Assembly (NCBI GenBank): GCA_904063045.1
Contig: CAJFCJ010000006.1
Span: 2,222,946-2,286,945, forward strand
Length of the DNA: 64,000 nt
Direction: 5' to 3'
Source of the DNA: Dimorphilus gyrociliatus
Lineage: Eukaryota > Annelida > Polychaeta > Dinophilidae
The translations under genes were made by a program, and so were the position numbers. The notes under the pieces were generated by a model. That model searched no databases and was not told where the DNA came from. It was given only the letters and a program-made list of their open reading frames with translations. Numbering within the stretch: the first letter of the stretch is position 1; every line of letters begins with the position of its first letter. Of this stretch, positions 26,553 to 38,741 are shown piece after piece.

Positions 26553-28242
26553 TTAATTAACACTAGCCCTTGAAGACAAATCCAAAGGTACTATTTGGTC
26601 GGGTTGATGATCGCAGAAGGAAATTGGTCTATAAAAGACTTTCACGCAGAAGGATCCATCAACAATAAAGGGTGATTTCTCATCCTTCAGGCACTCAACG
26701 TCGATAACGTTATCAATATCTAGAGGCTCGAATTTTTGAAAGACATGATGATGGTTGACACCATGGCTAGCAAACAAAGAGCCATTTTGAGATGCATAAA
26801 ATAGGACAGTAACTTCAGCCTCCTCTGGGGCTACTCCACCCCTGTGAGCTATAATCATTTTAGTTCTGTCAGATGATTTGGCCAAATTAACTTGACCATT
26901 CCATAATGATGTCAAATAGTAGCCAAGTGGATAGAAGGTTACTTTAAGCTTACATTGACGTTCATGAGTTCCACCAACTGTTAATGGAACATTTAGAGCT
27001 CTTTCTACCTTAGAGCTTACTCTGGGGCAGCTTCTATAGCTCTTTCGAATAACATCAGTGGAAATTGAATATCTCTCATCAGTATAATTTCGGTAAAGCA
27101 CAGAACACTCTCGCTGTTGTTTACAACCTCTAGCAGACAAAGCGTGATATCTATACGCCTGTAATAAGTGTTCCGCAAAAATTGCATGATATTTCGTACA
27201 GAATTCGCTCATTTCAAAGCGTTCTAAATATTCGGGAAAAATCATACAGAATCGTATATGAGGTAGAACGAGTGACAAATTCTTTTCAAGTTCATTTACT
27301 CTATGTTCTGCCTGTTATCATAAGTAAATTTTAAGATAAGATTTCTGTCTCTCTCAATACATATATACAGTATATACATCTATTTACCTCTAGCCAACGT
27401 ACAACTCCACTTAAGAGTTTAAACTCGTTTGACACAACCAAATCTGACCTCACTAAAAAGGAAATCAAATGATCAATTTGTAACCAAATCCAATCTTCTG
27501 TTTCCAAAACTGAATCGATATTACACAACATGAAAGTGAAACATTTCTGTTGAAGTTGATCGCAACCACAAGCAACGGCGTATTGATACCAGGTAACTGC
27601 TCTATTACTGCTTGCTTGAGATACTAAGTGTCGGGCCATGTAGTCGGTACAGCAAGTTTTCAAATCTTGCAAGTTATACTTATCGGCCAAAACCAAAAGA
27701 CCAAGAACTGTGTGCACTTGCAGTTTTATTTGACCTGAGTAGATGTAACTGTAATAGTTATCTTTTATTAGTATAAAAGCATATCATCTACTAATTATCC
27801 TATTATTTAAACAATTTAATACCTAAGAAATTCGTTAAAAACTGATAAACATTCCTCAGGCTCCTGTAGCACAAGTTGATCTTGACTAGAATCGCTCCAA
27901 TTGGCACTTGTAAGCATTTGTCTAAAGTTCATATTTTTAAAGAGAATTCTATTGGAAACAAACAACGTTTACTTACTCAAAAACATCACTTGCGTTTGCC
28001 AACAACAATTTGTGAGCATAAAACTTTTGGCCATCGACAATTAATGTTATATCACTGAATTTAGGATTGTTGCAAAGTTGAGAGAGTCGTTTTGTACATC
28101 TTCCCCCATTATCAATTTCTTCGGATGTATCAGTTGAGGATTCTTCTATTTGTCTGTTTTTTTGTACAAAAAACGGTACTATATAACTATTCGGTGTGAT
28201 TGATGGTGTGAACGTCGATTGCACAGGTTCAACTTGAGACAT
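26553..28242 (-). CDS. BTB-BACK domain protein, BTBD17/Tango10-like
   Basis: Probable substrate adaptor for Cullin-3 ubiquitin ligases or a related BTB scaffold. Exons in transcript order: 28242-27977, 27921-27823, 27748-27388, 27311-26553, giving 494 aa. After a polar N-terminus, the BTB fold reads FSDITLIVDGQKFYAHKLLL, EQMLTSANWSDS, FNEFLRYIYSG-like sequence and LGLLVLADKYNLQDLKTCC. The BACK region has a WLQIDHLISFLVRSDL block and ends VVRWLE. The C-terminal 240 residues form a further conserved-looking region with KLKVTFYPLGYYLTSLW and VDGSFCVKVFYRP. This architecture (BTB, BACK, long C-terminal beta-rich part) resembles BTBD17 (Drosophila Tango10). I am confident of BTB-BACK and moderately so of the subfamily. 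The start at 28242 was taken as the first ATG. Confidence 0.82.
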
Positions 28243-28719
28243 TTTATCTGCTTCAACAGATCTGTAAGATCGCTCACAAAAATCCAAGAATTATTTTAGA
28301 ATTTATGCGCCTTTATACCAAATATATAAATATCTATTAGTAAATAACTCTTTAAAATAAACATCTTATTAAAAAATCAAGTAATGAGTTCATAAGTCTT
28401 ATCATTCCCCATTTATTCCACGCAAAACACAGCTGGATGGTCATGTGACCAAATAAACATCTAAACTGAAGTATGATCAATTCCATTGCATAGTCCACAA
28501 TAAATAAGTAAGAAAAACTTAAAGTATAATCTATAACTTTACTAAGATGTTTTAATTAATAATAAAACGCAGGCTAATTCCAAACAATTTAGACGTCATT
28601 TAGCTTAAAATAAAAAAATGATTTGAATGTTTTATGTATATATAGTTAAGTATATGGCATTTCCTCTCCACTCTTAGAAATATCGCTCAGTCCGGTCGAC
28701 AAAAAAAAATTATTGAATC
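28243..28719. promoter_or_regulatory. Divergent promoter region BTB gene / CDK10
   Basis: 477 AT-rich bases between head-to-head genes. GGTCATGTGACCA (28439-28451) is a palindromic E-box-like element (CATGTG within GGTCANNTGACC symmetry). No coding sequence is seen. Confidence 0.45.
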
Positions 28720-30554
28720 ATGTCGAAAGCTACGTCTGAAAGTTCCCAAAGAAAACGAAAATTAGAGGAATCAGTATCAAGTCCTGCAACTCACGATGGC
28801 TACTACTCACTTTCAGATCTTAACTTTAATCCATTTCCTGATAAAGATAGGGTATTGAATTTTCTTGAAATTTTATAAATTTATTTGCATATAGTCTAAA
28901 AATATTGAATAACTTTGCAAACAGATAGGTCAATGTAGAAACGTTACAGATTTCCAGAAACTGAACACGATTGGAGAGGGAACCTATGGAGTAGTGTGTA
29001 AGCGATTTATTATATTTTATCGATGTAGCAACTCGACCAGCTAATGAAATATTAATAAAGACAGGGCAAAAGATTGTTCTACAAATGAAATTGTGGCTCT
29101 AAAAAGGATAAGAATGGAAAAGGAACGAGATGGTATTCCCATAAGTGGTCTTAGAGAAATTAACATTCTATTACATGTTCGACACGAAAATGTCGTTAGG
29201 TTGAAAGAAGTTGTCGTTGGACAGAATTTAGATAGGTCAATATTAAAAACCTTTTAAAGTCTTTATTATTATTTTTATTGATTTGTATTACAAAATAAAT
29301 TAATTTCGTTTAGTATCTTCTTGTGTATGGAATACTGCGAGCAGGATCTTGCTGGGTTGCTTGATTATATGCCTAAACCTTTCTCAGAAGCTGAAGTAAA
29401 ATGTATTATTTTGCAAGTTCTAAATGGGCTATCCTATCTACATCATCGATTCATCATTCATAGGTTTATTCTACAAGTTTATAAACAAATAAAATACTTT
29501 ACTAATAAGTTTCTCTTTTTCTAGGGATTTGAAGGTATCTAATTTATTAATGACTGACAAAGGACGCGTTAAGATTGGTGAGGAATAGACGCTAAAAAAA
29601 CATTTATGCATATGCCTAAAGTATTTAATTTCTGTCCCTATCCAGCTGATTTCGGGTTAGCTCGTAAATTTGGAATACCTAAGAAACCTTTAACTCCTAA
29701 TGTAGTTACTTTATGGTATCGGGCCCCGGAGTTGCTACTCCAAAGTGAAGATCAAACAACGGCAATAGACATGTGGGCTAGCGGTTGTATATTAGGAGAA
29801 TTGTTAGCCCATAAACCCTTACTTCCTGGTAGATCTGAGACAGAACAAATAGCGTTAATAATTGAAATGTTTGGAACACCTAATAATAATATTTGGCCGG
29901 TAAGCTTATAAGTAAATTTTGTTATTAAAAATTATACGGGTATTATTTCAAATTTTTCGCAGGGTTTTTCAGATCTTCCAGCTTTGAAGCACTTTAGTTT
30001 GAAGAGGCAACCGTATGTCTTTTTACCCCATAAGCTCTCGTTGAAATTTTATATTATACAGGTATAATAACCTGCGTCATCATTTCCCACTATTACAAGA
30101 TGCTGGCGTCCGCCTACTCAATTACATGTTTATGTATGATCCAAAAAAACGGTTATATTATTTAATGTACTTTGATATTCTGTATCTTTTTAACACGTTA
30201 GACCTATTCTTGGAACAGGGCAACCGCTAATGATTGCTTGGAGAGTTCTTACTTTAAAACAGCTCCTTTACGTAAGAAAATTTCTTATCCTTTTATGATA
30301 CTAATCACACATATTTGTCCTTTTTCTTTAATTAAATAGCCTGCAGTCCGGAAATGATGCCATCTTTTCCCCAGCATCGTAATGACAGGAGCACAGCAGT
30401 AGAAGAAAGTAGTAGTAAGCAGAAAAGTCAAGTTTATAAAAGTAACCAATCGAATATTTCCCTTTTGGTATGTTTTTTTTTCTTTAATTTATCTAATTGA
30501 CTAAAATTATTAAATTATCTTTTCCTTCAGCAAGCGAAAAATAGACGTTTTTAA
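28720..30554 (+). CDS. CDK10: Cyclin-dependent kinase 10
   Basis: Cyclin M-activated Ser/Thr kinase that phosphorylates ETS2 and limits ciliogenesis in vertebrates. Exons 28720-28851, 28925-28997, 29061-29235, 29314-29463, 29525-29577, 29646-29899, 29963-30012, 30062-30151, 30219-30271, 30340-30467 and 30531-30554 give 393 aa (human 360). Kinase motifs in order: [19 protein letters not shown] (ATP lysine), PISGLREI (human PISSLREI), [22 protein letters not shown], the activation-loop stretch [17 protein letters not shown] and [19 protein letters not shown]. The downstream [20 protein letters not shown] is CDK10-specific in wording. Exon 3 uses an AAAG acceptor at 29060 because it restores YRAKD. 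The short N-terminal extension is Ser-rich and variable. Confidence 0.95.
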
Positions 30555-31318
30555 ATTAAATTAAATGAAAGAAACATTTTAGTAATTAAACCAACTTATT
30601 TGTTATTTTTCTCGTTTTTTTTGCTCGTTTCTTGTTATATGTTTACGAAAATAGAAATTGCATATAATAAATTTCATTTTCATACAGAATGTTGTTTTCT
30701 TTTTTGTTTATGACCTTGAAAGTCTGAAAAATATTAAAATGTACGTTTTTTTATGTGGCTATATAGACATACTTCGGCTTTACAAATTTTTGTGAAGGTC
30801 ACTTTGAACTCAATGTTTCGAATGGTATAGTTAAACTAACAAACCTTTAGGATTCTTTTTTTTATAATTAAATACATCAGTCGAGAAAAACCCTTTTAAA
30901 AAATTTTGATTGAAATTTAGTTCTCTCATTTTATTCCATTACTATCAAATCCCTACTTTTTGATGATAAATGTAACTCTCACTGTCGCTATCGAGCTCAT
31001 TAGGCAACAACGATTTATCAACAACAACCTCTTTTATAACAATTTATGACTATAACAATATTTAATAAGTTACGTAATTCTAGAAAGGACTTTTTTTTAA
31101 GTTTCGGAAATAAGAAAACAAACAAACAAAAATAACAGCTAAATCTTCACTTAAATAGGCAAGTTGGACAGTTTTATTAGACATTAACCTCATAATCCTC
31201 CTTAATATTGTAATTTATATTAAAAATCAGTTTAATTATGATAACACAAACAGCAAAGAAAATTTCGACTAGCTTATTGGAAATTTGTTCAGGACTTAGA
31301 TATACCCATATAGTTAAA
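30555..31318. other. Intergenic region CDK10 / NDUFS6
   Basis: 764 AT-rich bases with no supported gene. An upstream in-frame ATG for NDUFS6 lies at 31238; see that entry. Confidence 0.5.
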
Positions 31319-32758
31319 ATGGCGGCTATCGTTAGAGTTTGTAAAAATGGTGGGATTTTGTCTAAAAACATTAGACTTTTGAGTTTGTCATTGCATAGAC
31401 TAAATGAAAAAAATGAAGCCGAAGCTATCACACACACTGGGCAGGTAATTAAGAAAAAATAGGACTGATTTTTGACAATTTTATCCTTTTAACCTCGTCC
31501 TTAATCGACTTTCATATATTTTAGCAATATTCTGCTGATGATTATAGACGTGCCAGATTTGAAATCGGACAAAAAATTGTTGGTAGTTCTCTATTCTATC
31601 TAATCCATCAGTTAAATTACTTATTTTTAATTAAGGTTACCAAGAAATTCGCTATCGACATGATCAGAGAAGATCCAGTTGTTGTAAGTGAAAATCGCGT
31701 TGTTTGGAGTGATTCTGGCGGTGCCTTGGGTCATCCTAAAGTTTATATTAATTTAGTAAGTTAACAGTTATTTCTCATTAATTTCCATCTCGAATTACCC
31801 TTAAACTAAAACTTTCAAATATTAGTATTTTCCTTGTATATCTCCAAAGTTACACTGTCTGATCTTTTAAAGATTAGTGTATCGTATAAGTAGATTATTC
31901 AATGCAGTCGGGTGAAGAGAGTAATCGAACTAACTTACAAATATTTTTAAAAAAACAAACTGCAATAAGAGTGTAAACATTCTTCACATTTCATTATAGT
32001 TCGATCATCGACTACAAAAACAACTATTGAATAACCACCTAATTAGTTAATTTATGATAATTTTTTTCTATTGATGTAATCATTATTTTATATTTTAATT
32101 TTTGTTTTTTTTTTGCCCTTGTAGAAAATTGCTTAAATCACAAAGTTATAAATATTTTTAGCAGATGTTGTTTGTTGATAATGAAAATCAATCAGATGTC
32201 TCTACACTCGTCCAAAATCAGCCGAATCGTTTACACAATCAACTAATATATAATAAAATTAATAGTAATCCGTTTTAGTGGCGGCTTTCGTGACAAATCA
32301 AGACCCACTGTCGAAAAGAGAAGGCAGATGGGATTTCTTAAATCATTTACGTGATTTGGGATAAAAACACGTTTCTTGATATATGCCAAAATAGTATTGA
32401 AAAGATAAATACCGCGAAACAATATGCTATGCGTGGTATATAGTTAACATTTGCAGTATCCAATAAAGAGAACATCGTTGTTACGTAAATAACTTACTGT
32501 AAGATTTCATCCCAGATTATTAATAGGGTTTTTTTGTTGCCAAAAAAAAGACGAGAACTGGTTAGAGGAGCGAGTCTTTTATGCTTAATATTTAATAACA
32601 ATCAAGTGTATCTATTTCAGGATAAACCTGGTGTACACACTTGCGGGTACAGCGGAAGAAAATTTGTCAATAAGAAATACTACGATGAAAAGACAATGGG
32701 GCCGTCGATTTCATACGATGAATACTTATCTCAAGTCCGACCTAAGGCTGAAGATTAA
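31319..32758 (+). CDS. NDUFS6: NADH dehydrogenase Fe-S protein 6 (complex I 13 kDa)
   Basis: Accessory matrix-arm subunit of mitochondrial complex I, needed for late assembly of the N-module. Exons 31319-31444, 31525-31578, 31636-31755 and 32621-32758 give 145 aa (human 124 with presequence). The N-terminus is a basic presequence ([12 protein letters not shown]...), then [41 protein letters not shown] and TCGYSGRKF. The family's zinc site needs Cys, His, Cys, Cys. Here the first Cys (human ACDGG) is Ser (WSDSGG) and the last (human TCGYCG) is Ser (TCGYSG), leaving only His and one Cys. The C-terminus is about 25 residues longer than human. The second donor (ATT|GTTGGT at 31578) is unusual and chosen by phase. 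A longer start at 31238 is possible, but the ATG at 31319 has the better context. Confidence 0.88.
31756..32620 (+). other. Long intron of NDUFS6
   Basis: 865 bases between phase-0 exons, from GTAAGT to TTTCAG. I see no exon, RNA gene or mobile element in it. Confidence 0.6.
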
Positions 32759-34616
32759 TAGGGAAAGTATCAGAGGTTTAAGAACTGACTGATCAACTAT
32801 TGTGCGAATGTTTAGTATGAAAGTATTGTTAAAAAGTACAAAATTCGACGAATAAACATTAAATACGATACTGTTTTTACTCCTTGATATATTTTCCTTC
32901 TGACGCTTTAATCCTATATAGAATCGATATCTCTTCTCTTATTTATTATTTATGTTAGTTTATTGAAAGAATCCAAGGTGAAAGCTTAAAGATTGTTTTT
33001 CATGAATTTTAAAGATCTCGAATCAGACTTCACAGGGCTACTCGTAATCATTACGATTTAATACAACAAACAAGATTTCAGTATATGTAAATACACTTAC
33101 ATTTGTTTATTTTTTTCCCAATATTCTATTATAGTAAAGATTTAACATGATTTATTGATTTCGGCCCTTTGATCCCTAATAATTTTAAAAACCACAAGAT
33201 ATTATCAAACAAGCCCCTGTAAAAAAAAAATTCCCCTAAAAAGATTTCAGATTATCTATAACAAAATCCCGTTTTCTCCCCAGATGGCGCTGTCAGTCTC
33301 TCGATAGCGAACAGAAGACTTTATGGCCGATTTTCCACTTTCGGAAACAATAATAATATTTTTATAAATATAAATAGAGCTTGTCGAAAAAAAATCTTAC
33401 CAGTTTACGGCCTAAAGCCAATCTCATGCAATGTTCTATTTTGATGATTTACATGTTAAATAGTATTTAGGTCATAACTATAGGTAATTGTACAATCGTT
33501 GGATTGTAATTACAGTGCTTTATACAATTTCTTCTCGCTCTCTCGTAAAAGCCTTAGTATTTTTTATTCTAGTATTTCAACAAGTATCGATAAGAAATGA
33601 TTATTTATTTAAATAAATCTTATAAAAAACTGTTTGAAATAAATTAATACTCGAAAAATAAATTATAACTTGTTGCGTAATCTGAGAAGTAAAGTTGATT
33701 AATCTATTTTGTAAAAAATAGCAGAATTCTTCGGAAGTAGAATAGGAACACCTGCCGTAAAGTGAGCGTGAATAACAAGGCATTGAAATTGCCCTAAGGA
33801 CAGTTGGTCACCTATTCACAACACTTTTCTGGAAAGAAGATTTTTGTGAACGTTTTTGAGCGTTTATCCATGCTTGCTTATTATTTTTAAGTGGCCAACA
33901 AAATGTAATAGGTTTATAACAGAGAGAAAACACATGCACTCGATTCGCAGTACTTCTTTTATTCCTAATTCTAGGAAAAGATAGAGTGCAAAACCAAAGT
34001 TGAGCGAGGAAATCGATCGAGCAAAAGAAAGAAATTCCTTGTTATAAAAATAAAGAAACGAAAAGGACGCCTTCTCTCTACCCCTCGCCAAATGCTGTAT
34101 ACTATTATTAGCAATCAGCGTGACGACTCTTGAAGAAAAGGAATAAAGAAGTAGGTGTCACCAGTGTTTATATAGTCTCAAAGCCATCTTATAAATGTAC
34201 TATACATAGTATACAATATTGTCCAGCTTTACTTTAGCATAAAGGAAGCCTAAGGCGCATGAAAGGGCTATAAACCGAAATTAATCATCTTCCAATACAA
34301 AAACTAAAAAGGTCGAGAACAGTTTAGGAGTTTTATCCAACAAAATGGTGCGGGTGTCATGAAACGCTGCTTGACCCCTTGAATTTTCACATCTGGTAAA
34401 AATGCTTTTGTGGAAAAATGCATTTTTTACAAAGCGTATATATACTTTATCATAAATATAAATATACCACGTTCCGCATGCTATAAAATCATATGATATT
34501 AATTAGATACCTCTACTAATCTTATATAATGCCATAAATATGCCTTTTAAACCTTCGGTTGAATATTTATACTTTAAAAGGACATGAGCTTCTAATGATC
34601 TGATACCATATAAAAC

Positions 34617-34668
34617 AAATCGTTAAATCAAGCGTCTATATCTGGTAGACTGCTTGATTTAATGATTT
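34617..34668. other. 52-base near-perfect hairpin, pre-miRNA-like
   Basis: Left arm AAATCGTTAAATCAAGC (34617-34633) pairs with GCTTGATTTAATGATTT (34652-34668) at every position, with one G-U. The stem continues GTCTA/TAGAC around a 7-base loop, with one bulged T. That is 22 pairs in all, far beyond chance in this AT-rich background. Size and shape are compatible with a microRNA precursor or a recombination relic. No known microRNA seed is recognised. Confidence 0.55.
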
Positions 34669-34889
34669 TCCATCAAACGTTTTAGCCGTTGTACACTAAC
34701 GATCTTCTTCCTACAGACGTTATTTATTTGTAACTATTTTGTTTATTTGCTTATTATAAAGAGATTTTTTTTCTCTCATTCCTCCGGGAAAAATCAAAGC
34801 ATTTGTGAAAACTTGTATTTACATAATAAAAGAATCTTACAAAAAGGGAAAGGAGGCAAAAAAAGGGAAAATACTCACGTATATGCTGA

Positions 34890-34956
34890 CAAACACACAC
34901 ACACACACACACATATATATACATACATACATACATACGTACATACACACGCATAT
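34890..34956. repeat. (CA)n, (TA)n and (CATA)n microsatellite
   Basis: Runs of ACACAC, then ATATAT, then ACATACAT units, followed by mixed CACA/CATA. The apparent long reading frames here on both strands are artefacts of the repeat. Confidence 0.9.
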
Positions 34957-36208
34957 ACACACTAAATGCTTTTATATATATATATACGCATACGTACAAA
35001 CGCACATCCATGCGTACGCTCTTGTAAATACGTTGACAGACAAACGCCCAAATAGAATATGCTCTTGTACAAAATAGCTAAAGAGGTAGAGGAATCGACT
35101 TTCAATCGTTTCAGATAACGGATAACCAGAGGTGATATAGGCCTATGGCATTCGACCGTATAATCCTCTTGGTAATGATAGAAGAAAACGGAGTCGGTCG
35201 TATCAGTATATAAACGGTAAACAAATCGACGAAACGCGACTAATAGACGCTTGATTTTCCTTCATTTGCATGACAATATTCCCTCTACAGAGAAGAAATG
35301 GGGTGGGAGTGAAAGAGAGCGAAAGAAATGTAAAAGGATTATCATTGTATTGATTAATTAGTTTAGATAATTTAAATTTATCCTAGTATTGCTTCTAGAG
35401 CAATTAAGTGAGGAAGATATGTTGCAGAAAACAATTAAAAAGCAAAGTAATTGCATACTCTTAAAGTAAAGCCGCGACAAACTAAGGATACAAAAAAAAC
35501 AAAAAAAAAGAGCAACTACTCCCGACGAGAATCGAGATGAATAATGATCTAATTCTTTCCTATCCGCCTCACGACCTACTTCGCGTTATATATGAAAGCG
35601 TTTATGTGTACCTGCTGGTAATTTATGCATGACCCTATTTTGACCTTCTATAAAAACGGTTTGTCACGTTCGCTACAAGAAAAACATAGACGCTCCTTTT
35701 CGTGTTTACCGTATTCTTTGATTAGAAACAGTTGTGTTTGTCCTAACTAGTCGACACATTCATTTTTTGCAATCGTTTTACATTGCATAGCGCAGGCGTA
35801 TTAAGAAAATTGTTTGTTCCTAAAACCAAGACACGTAAAAGTTAAAAAAAGAAGAAGAGATATTTACAATAATAACACGCTTAATGAATATTCATTGTGC
35901 AGCTTCCTTCTATTTAATACAATATGTAAATGTGAATGTAGAAATTTGTTTGTCTATAAAAAATAAAGTGTAAAATGCATTTACAAAATGTCACACTTAA
36001 TGAATATTAATGAGTAATGCGGGTATATCGAAAAAGACGCGACGAGCACATGTTTGTCAATCGATATCAATCGTGTTTTTTTATTCGGTAACCTTTTACC
36101 GTAATCGCATCCGCGCATTATATAGTCTTTTTATATATAGTTTTGTAGACCCAATAAGCTTTAATCAATGGTAAACCCTAAACTTCCGGAATTTTATTGT
36201 TATATAAA

Positions 36209-36249
36209 GAGAGAGAGAGAAAGAGGAGGAGAGAGATAGATAGAGAGAA
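36209..36249. repeat. GA-rich microsatellite
   Basis: Runs of GAGAGA and GATA units on the plus strand. Confidence 0.85.
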
Positions 36250-37555
36250 ACGGAACAAAGGAACAGGTGTGTCGATTCTGATCATTAGTTTTTTGTTTGA
36301 GTGAGAGACGCTCAAAATTGGAATGATACGTTAGGGAAGTGTCGTTAGGGTATTATCTCACGATACTTTATTCGCACGCTTCCGAGTAGAAGGCGTCGAT
36401 GCGGGCAAACGTTAAAACAACGTCATCTCGCAACTGATAACTTAATTATATCGTTTAAAAAATCATTGTTAAATATTATAATTTTATTAAACTATTATCC
36501 TATTAAGCCGTAGTGAAACTAATATGGATAAAAAAATACGAAATAAATAAATAAATGAAACTATAAGCCTATGTATACTCAGTTAAAATTACCTTCAATC
36601 ATTTACATAACAAACAGCCCTACGCCCCTACACCGTCAGCAATATTTTACTTTCACCTCATTTCTATCCCACTCCCTCTAAATTCACTTTTCTTTGCTCA
36701 TATCTCACAAGTCACCGGTTACTAGGGAAATTGAAGTAGAAAAATTCTCAAGGTCACTCTATAACCTTTCGAAATGCAATCTTCCGACCTTTTTATCGCT
36801 TATTTGTAGCTGGGTAGACCGAAAAGTGTGATCAATTGGGCAAGTGAAAACGTAAATAAAGAATTACTAACTTGCTTCTCTTTCTATCTGTTTTTTTTTA
36901 TACGTGCAATTTATAAACAAAATGCAATGAGTAAACGTATTTTCCAAAATATAGCGCATTCTTTTCACTACGAGCGAACGGAAGAAGAATACATCGCCAT
37001 ATTGTGCCGAAAATCCTTTTCCTTTTATAATTTACGCGTAATTTAATGCGGCAAGTGACAATCAATAAATACCGTAGATGTCATATAGCCATTTTTACAA
37101 GGAGGTCGAGGACGGTAACTTTAGATGAATTTTTTAGCAGGTTATGTAACAATATATTTTTGCGTGATCATCTTTATCATCGGGATTCTATTGTGAAAAA
37201 ATATTTTCCATAGTAATCATTAATGTTTTATAAACAAAGAATAGACATTTCCTCTTTTTTTATTTATAAAAGCGGTGAGCCGTGAAGGAAAAAAAGGAGA
37301 AAAACCACTTCCGGTCTCGATTAAAGAGTGCAAATATGGAATAAGGAATAGCTACAGTCTTTATAAGTAAGGGAAGAAAAAAAAGTGACGCCATCGGGAA
37401 ATTAGAAAAAAAATCCGTTGTAAATAGTATTTATTAAATACTTAGATATAATAAACGTATTTAAATTAATTTCATTATCGTTACTAGCATTGGTTCTTAG
37501 TGATTAACTTACGATAACTTAGAGGCGTCAACTGTCAACTATTCACTTCCTTTTT

Positions 37556-37672
37556 TTCTCTCTTTCTCCCTGCCCTCTCGTTTACTCTTTCCCTGCCGCC
37601 CACCCACTCCCCCCCTCTCTCTCTCTCTCATACACACATACACACACACTCTCTCTCTCTCTCTCTCTCTAT
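37556..37672. repeat. CT/CA-rich low-complexity tract
   Basis: Polypyrimidine stretch with CTCTCT blocks separated by CACACA. A further polypyrimidine tract lies at 40640-40800 in the SERTA-like gene intron. Confidence 0.85.
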
Positions 37673-38733
37673 TATTCTAGGCCTGTTCTGTCAAGTAAAT
37701 AAAACTCGTATAGACGGATTAAGGTCTGCGTATTTCCGTCGCAATATCATTATTTTTCTTCTTGGAAAACAAAATAGACACATCATATAAACACATTTTA
37801 GAACCATAAGCTAAAAGTGTTTGTAGGAAAAATCAATTAATCTAATGTAAATAGACGCTCAATTTGATGATCCGGTTGCACTTTGTAAGATAAAAAGAAA
37901 TTCTTGTATACATGAGAATGAAAGTATTTCTGACCAGTTATCTCCTAAACTCAACTTTCACTGTTAAAGATGCTGATTTAATTAAAATACTAGAAAATTT
38001 AATTAATTTATCATCTTTCAATAATATAAAAAAGTACTTACGATTAGTTTTTTTTTATTTTATTTATTTATTGTTTCTTCTTACATAACTGTTCATTGAT
38101 TTTTTAATACGAGCTGTTTTTTATTACTATGTTTGACCTGTTATATCGTTCAATTTGGTTTTGTAATAAACAATTTTTATAGTATATTTTATAAATAAAA
38201 TGAGGGGGTGGGAGATAGGGAGAAAGGGAAAGAGAGAGAAGAAATGGAATTAATTATTGAATAGTTTTAAACGTTTATATTTAGACGATTTAACTTCGTT
38301 TAAATGTCTATTTAGAGGTGCGAAAAAACCTAGTGAACGGCAATAATGTCGTAAACTTCCTGAAACTTATTTTCTCGAATCACTCCCAATAGCCCTTAAC
38401 ACATACTATATATTTTCACAAGTTTATAATACAACTGCTTATCTCAAGATACTTCTTATCAGTGTAAAGCTTGCTCTATTTATCTACCTCATTTTCTGTG
38501 GACATACATAACAACAAAAATAATCATCACCCTCATCGTGCCAATTATCTAAATTACATAATAACTAAGAATCAATTATACCGCTTAGTAAAGAACAATC
38601 GCACTATTTTTAACATTGACGTCCAATATAGACGCCTACGAACCTAAAAATAGCATCAGTATAGCGCACAAGTCGTAAAACGCAGTTTTACATAGGAATA
38701 GGACTATGTAAATTCGGATACAATAGACGCCTA

Positions 38734-38741
38734 TGACGTCA
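38734..38741. promoter_or_regulatory. Palindromic CRE, TGACGTCA
   Basis: Full consensus CREB/ATF site about 440 bases upstream of the SERTA-like start codon, directly after an ATAGACGCCTA element. It is probably in the core promoter of that gene, since the apparent 5'UTR exon ends near 38963. Confidence 0.55.

Noticed and set aside
33601-34091. Two minus-strand frames in the gene-poor tract
   Set aside because: No similarity, no consistent splice sites, composition as expected for AT-rich DNA.
34747-35077. Overlapping open frames on both strands
   Set aside because: They are produced by CA/TA/CATA microsatellites; composition is repeat-driven with no splice or family support.
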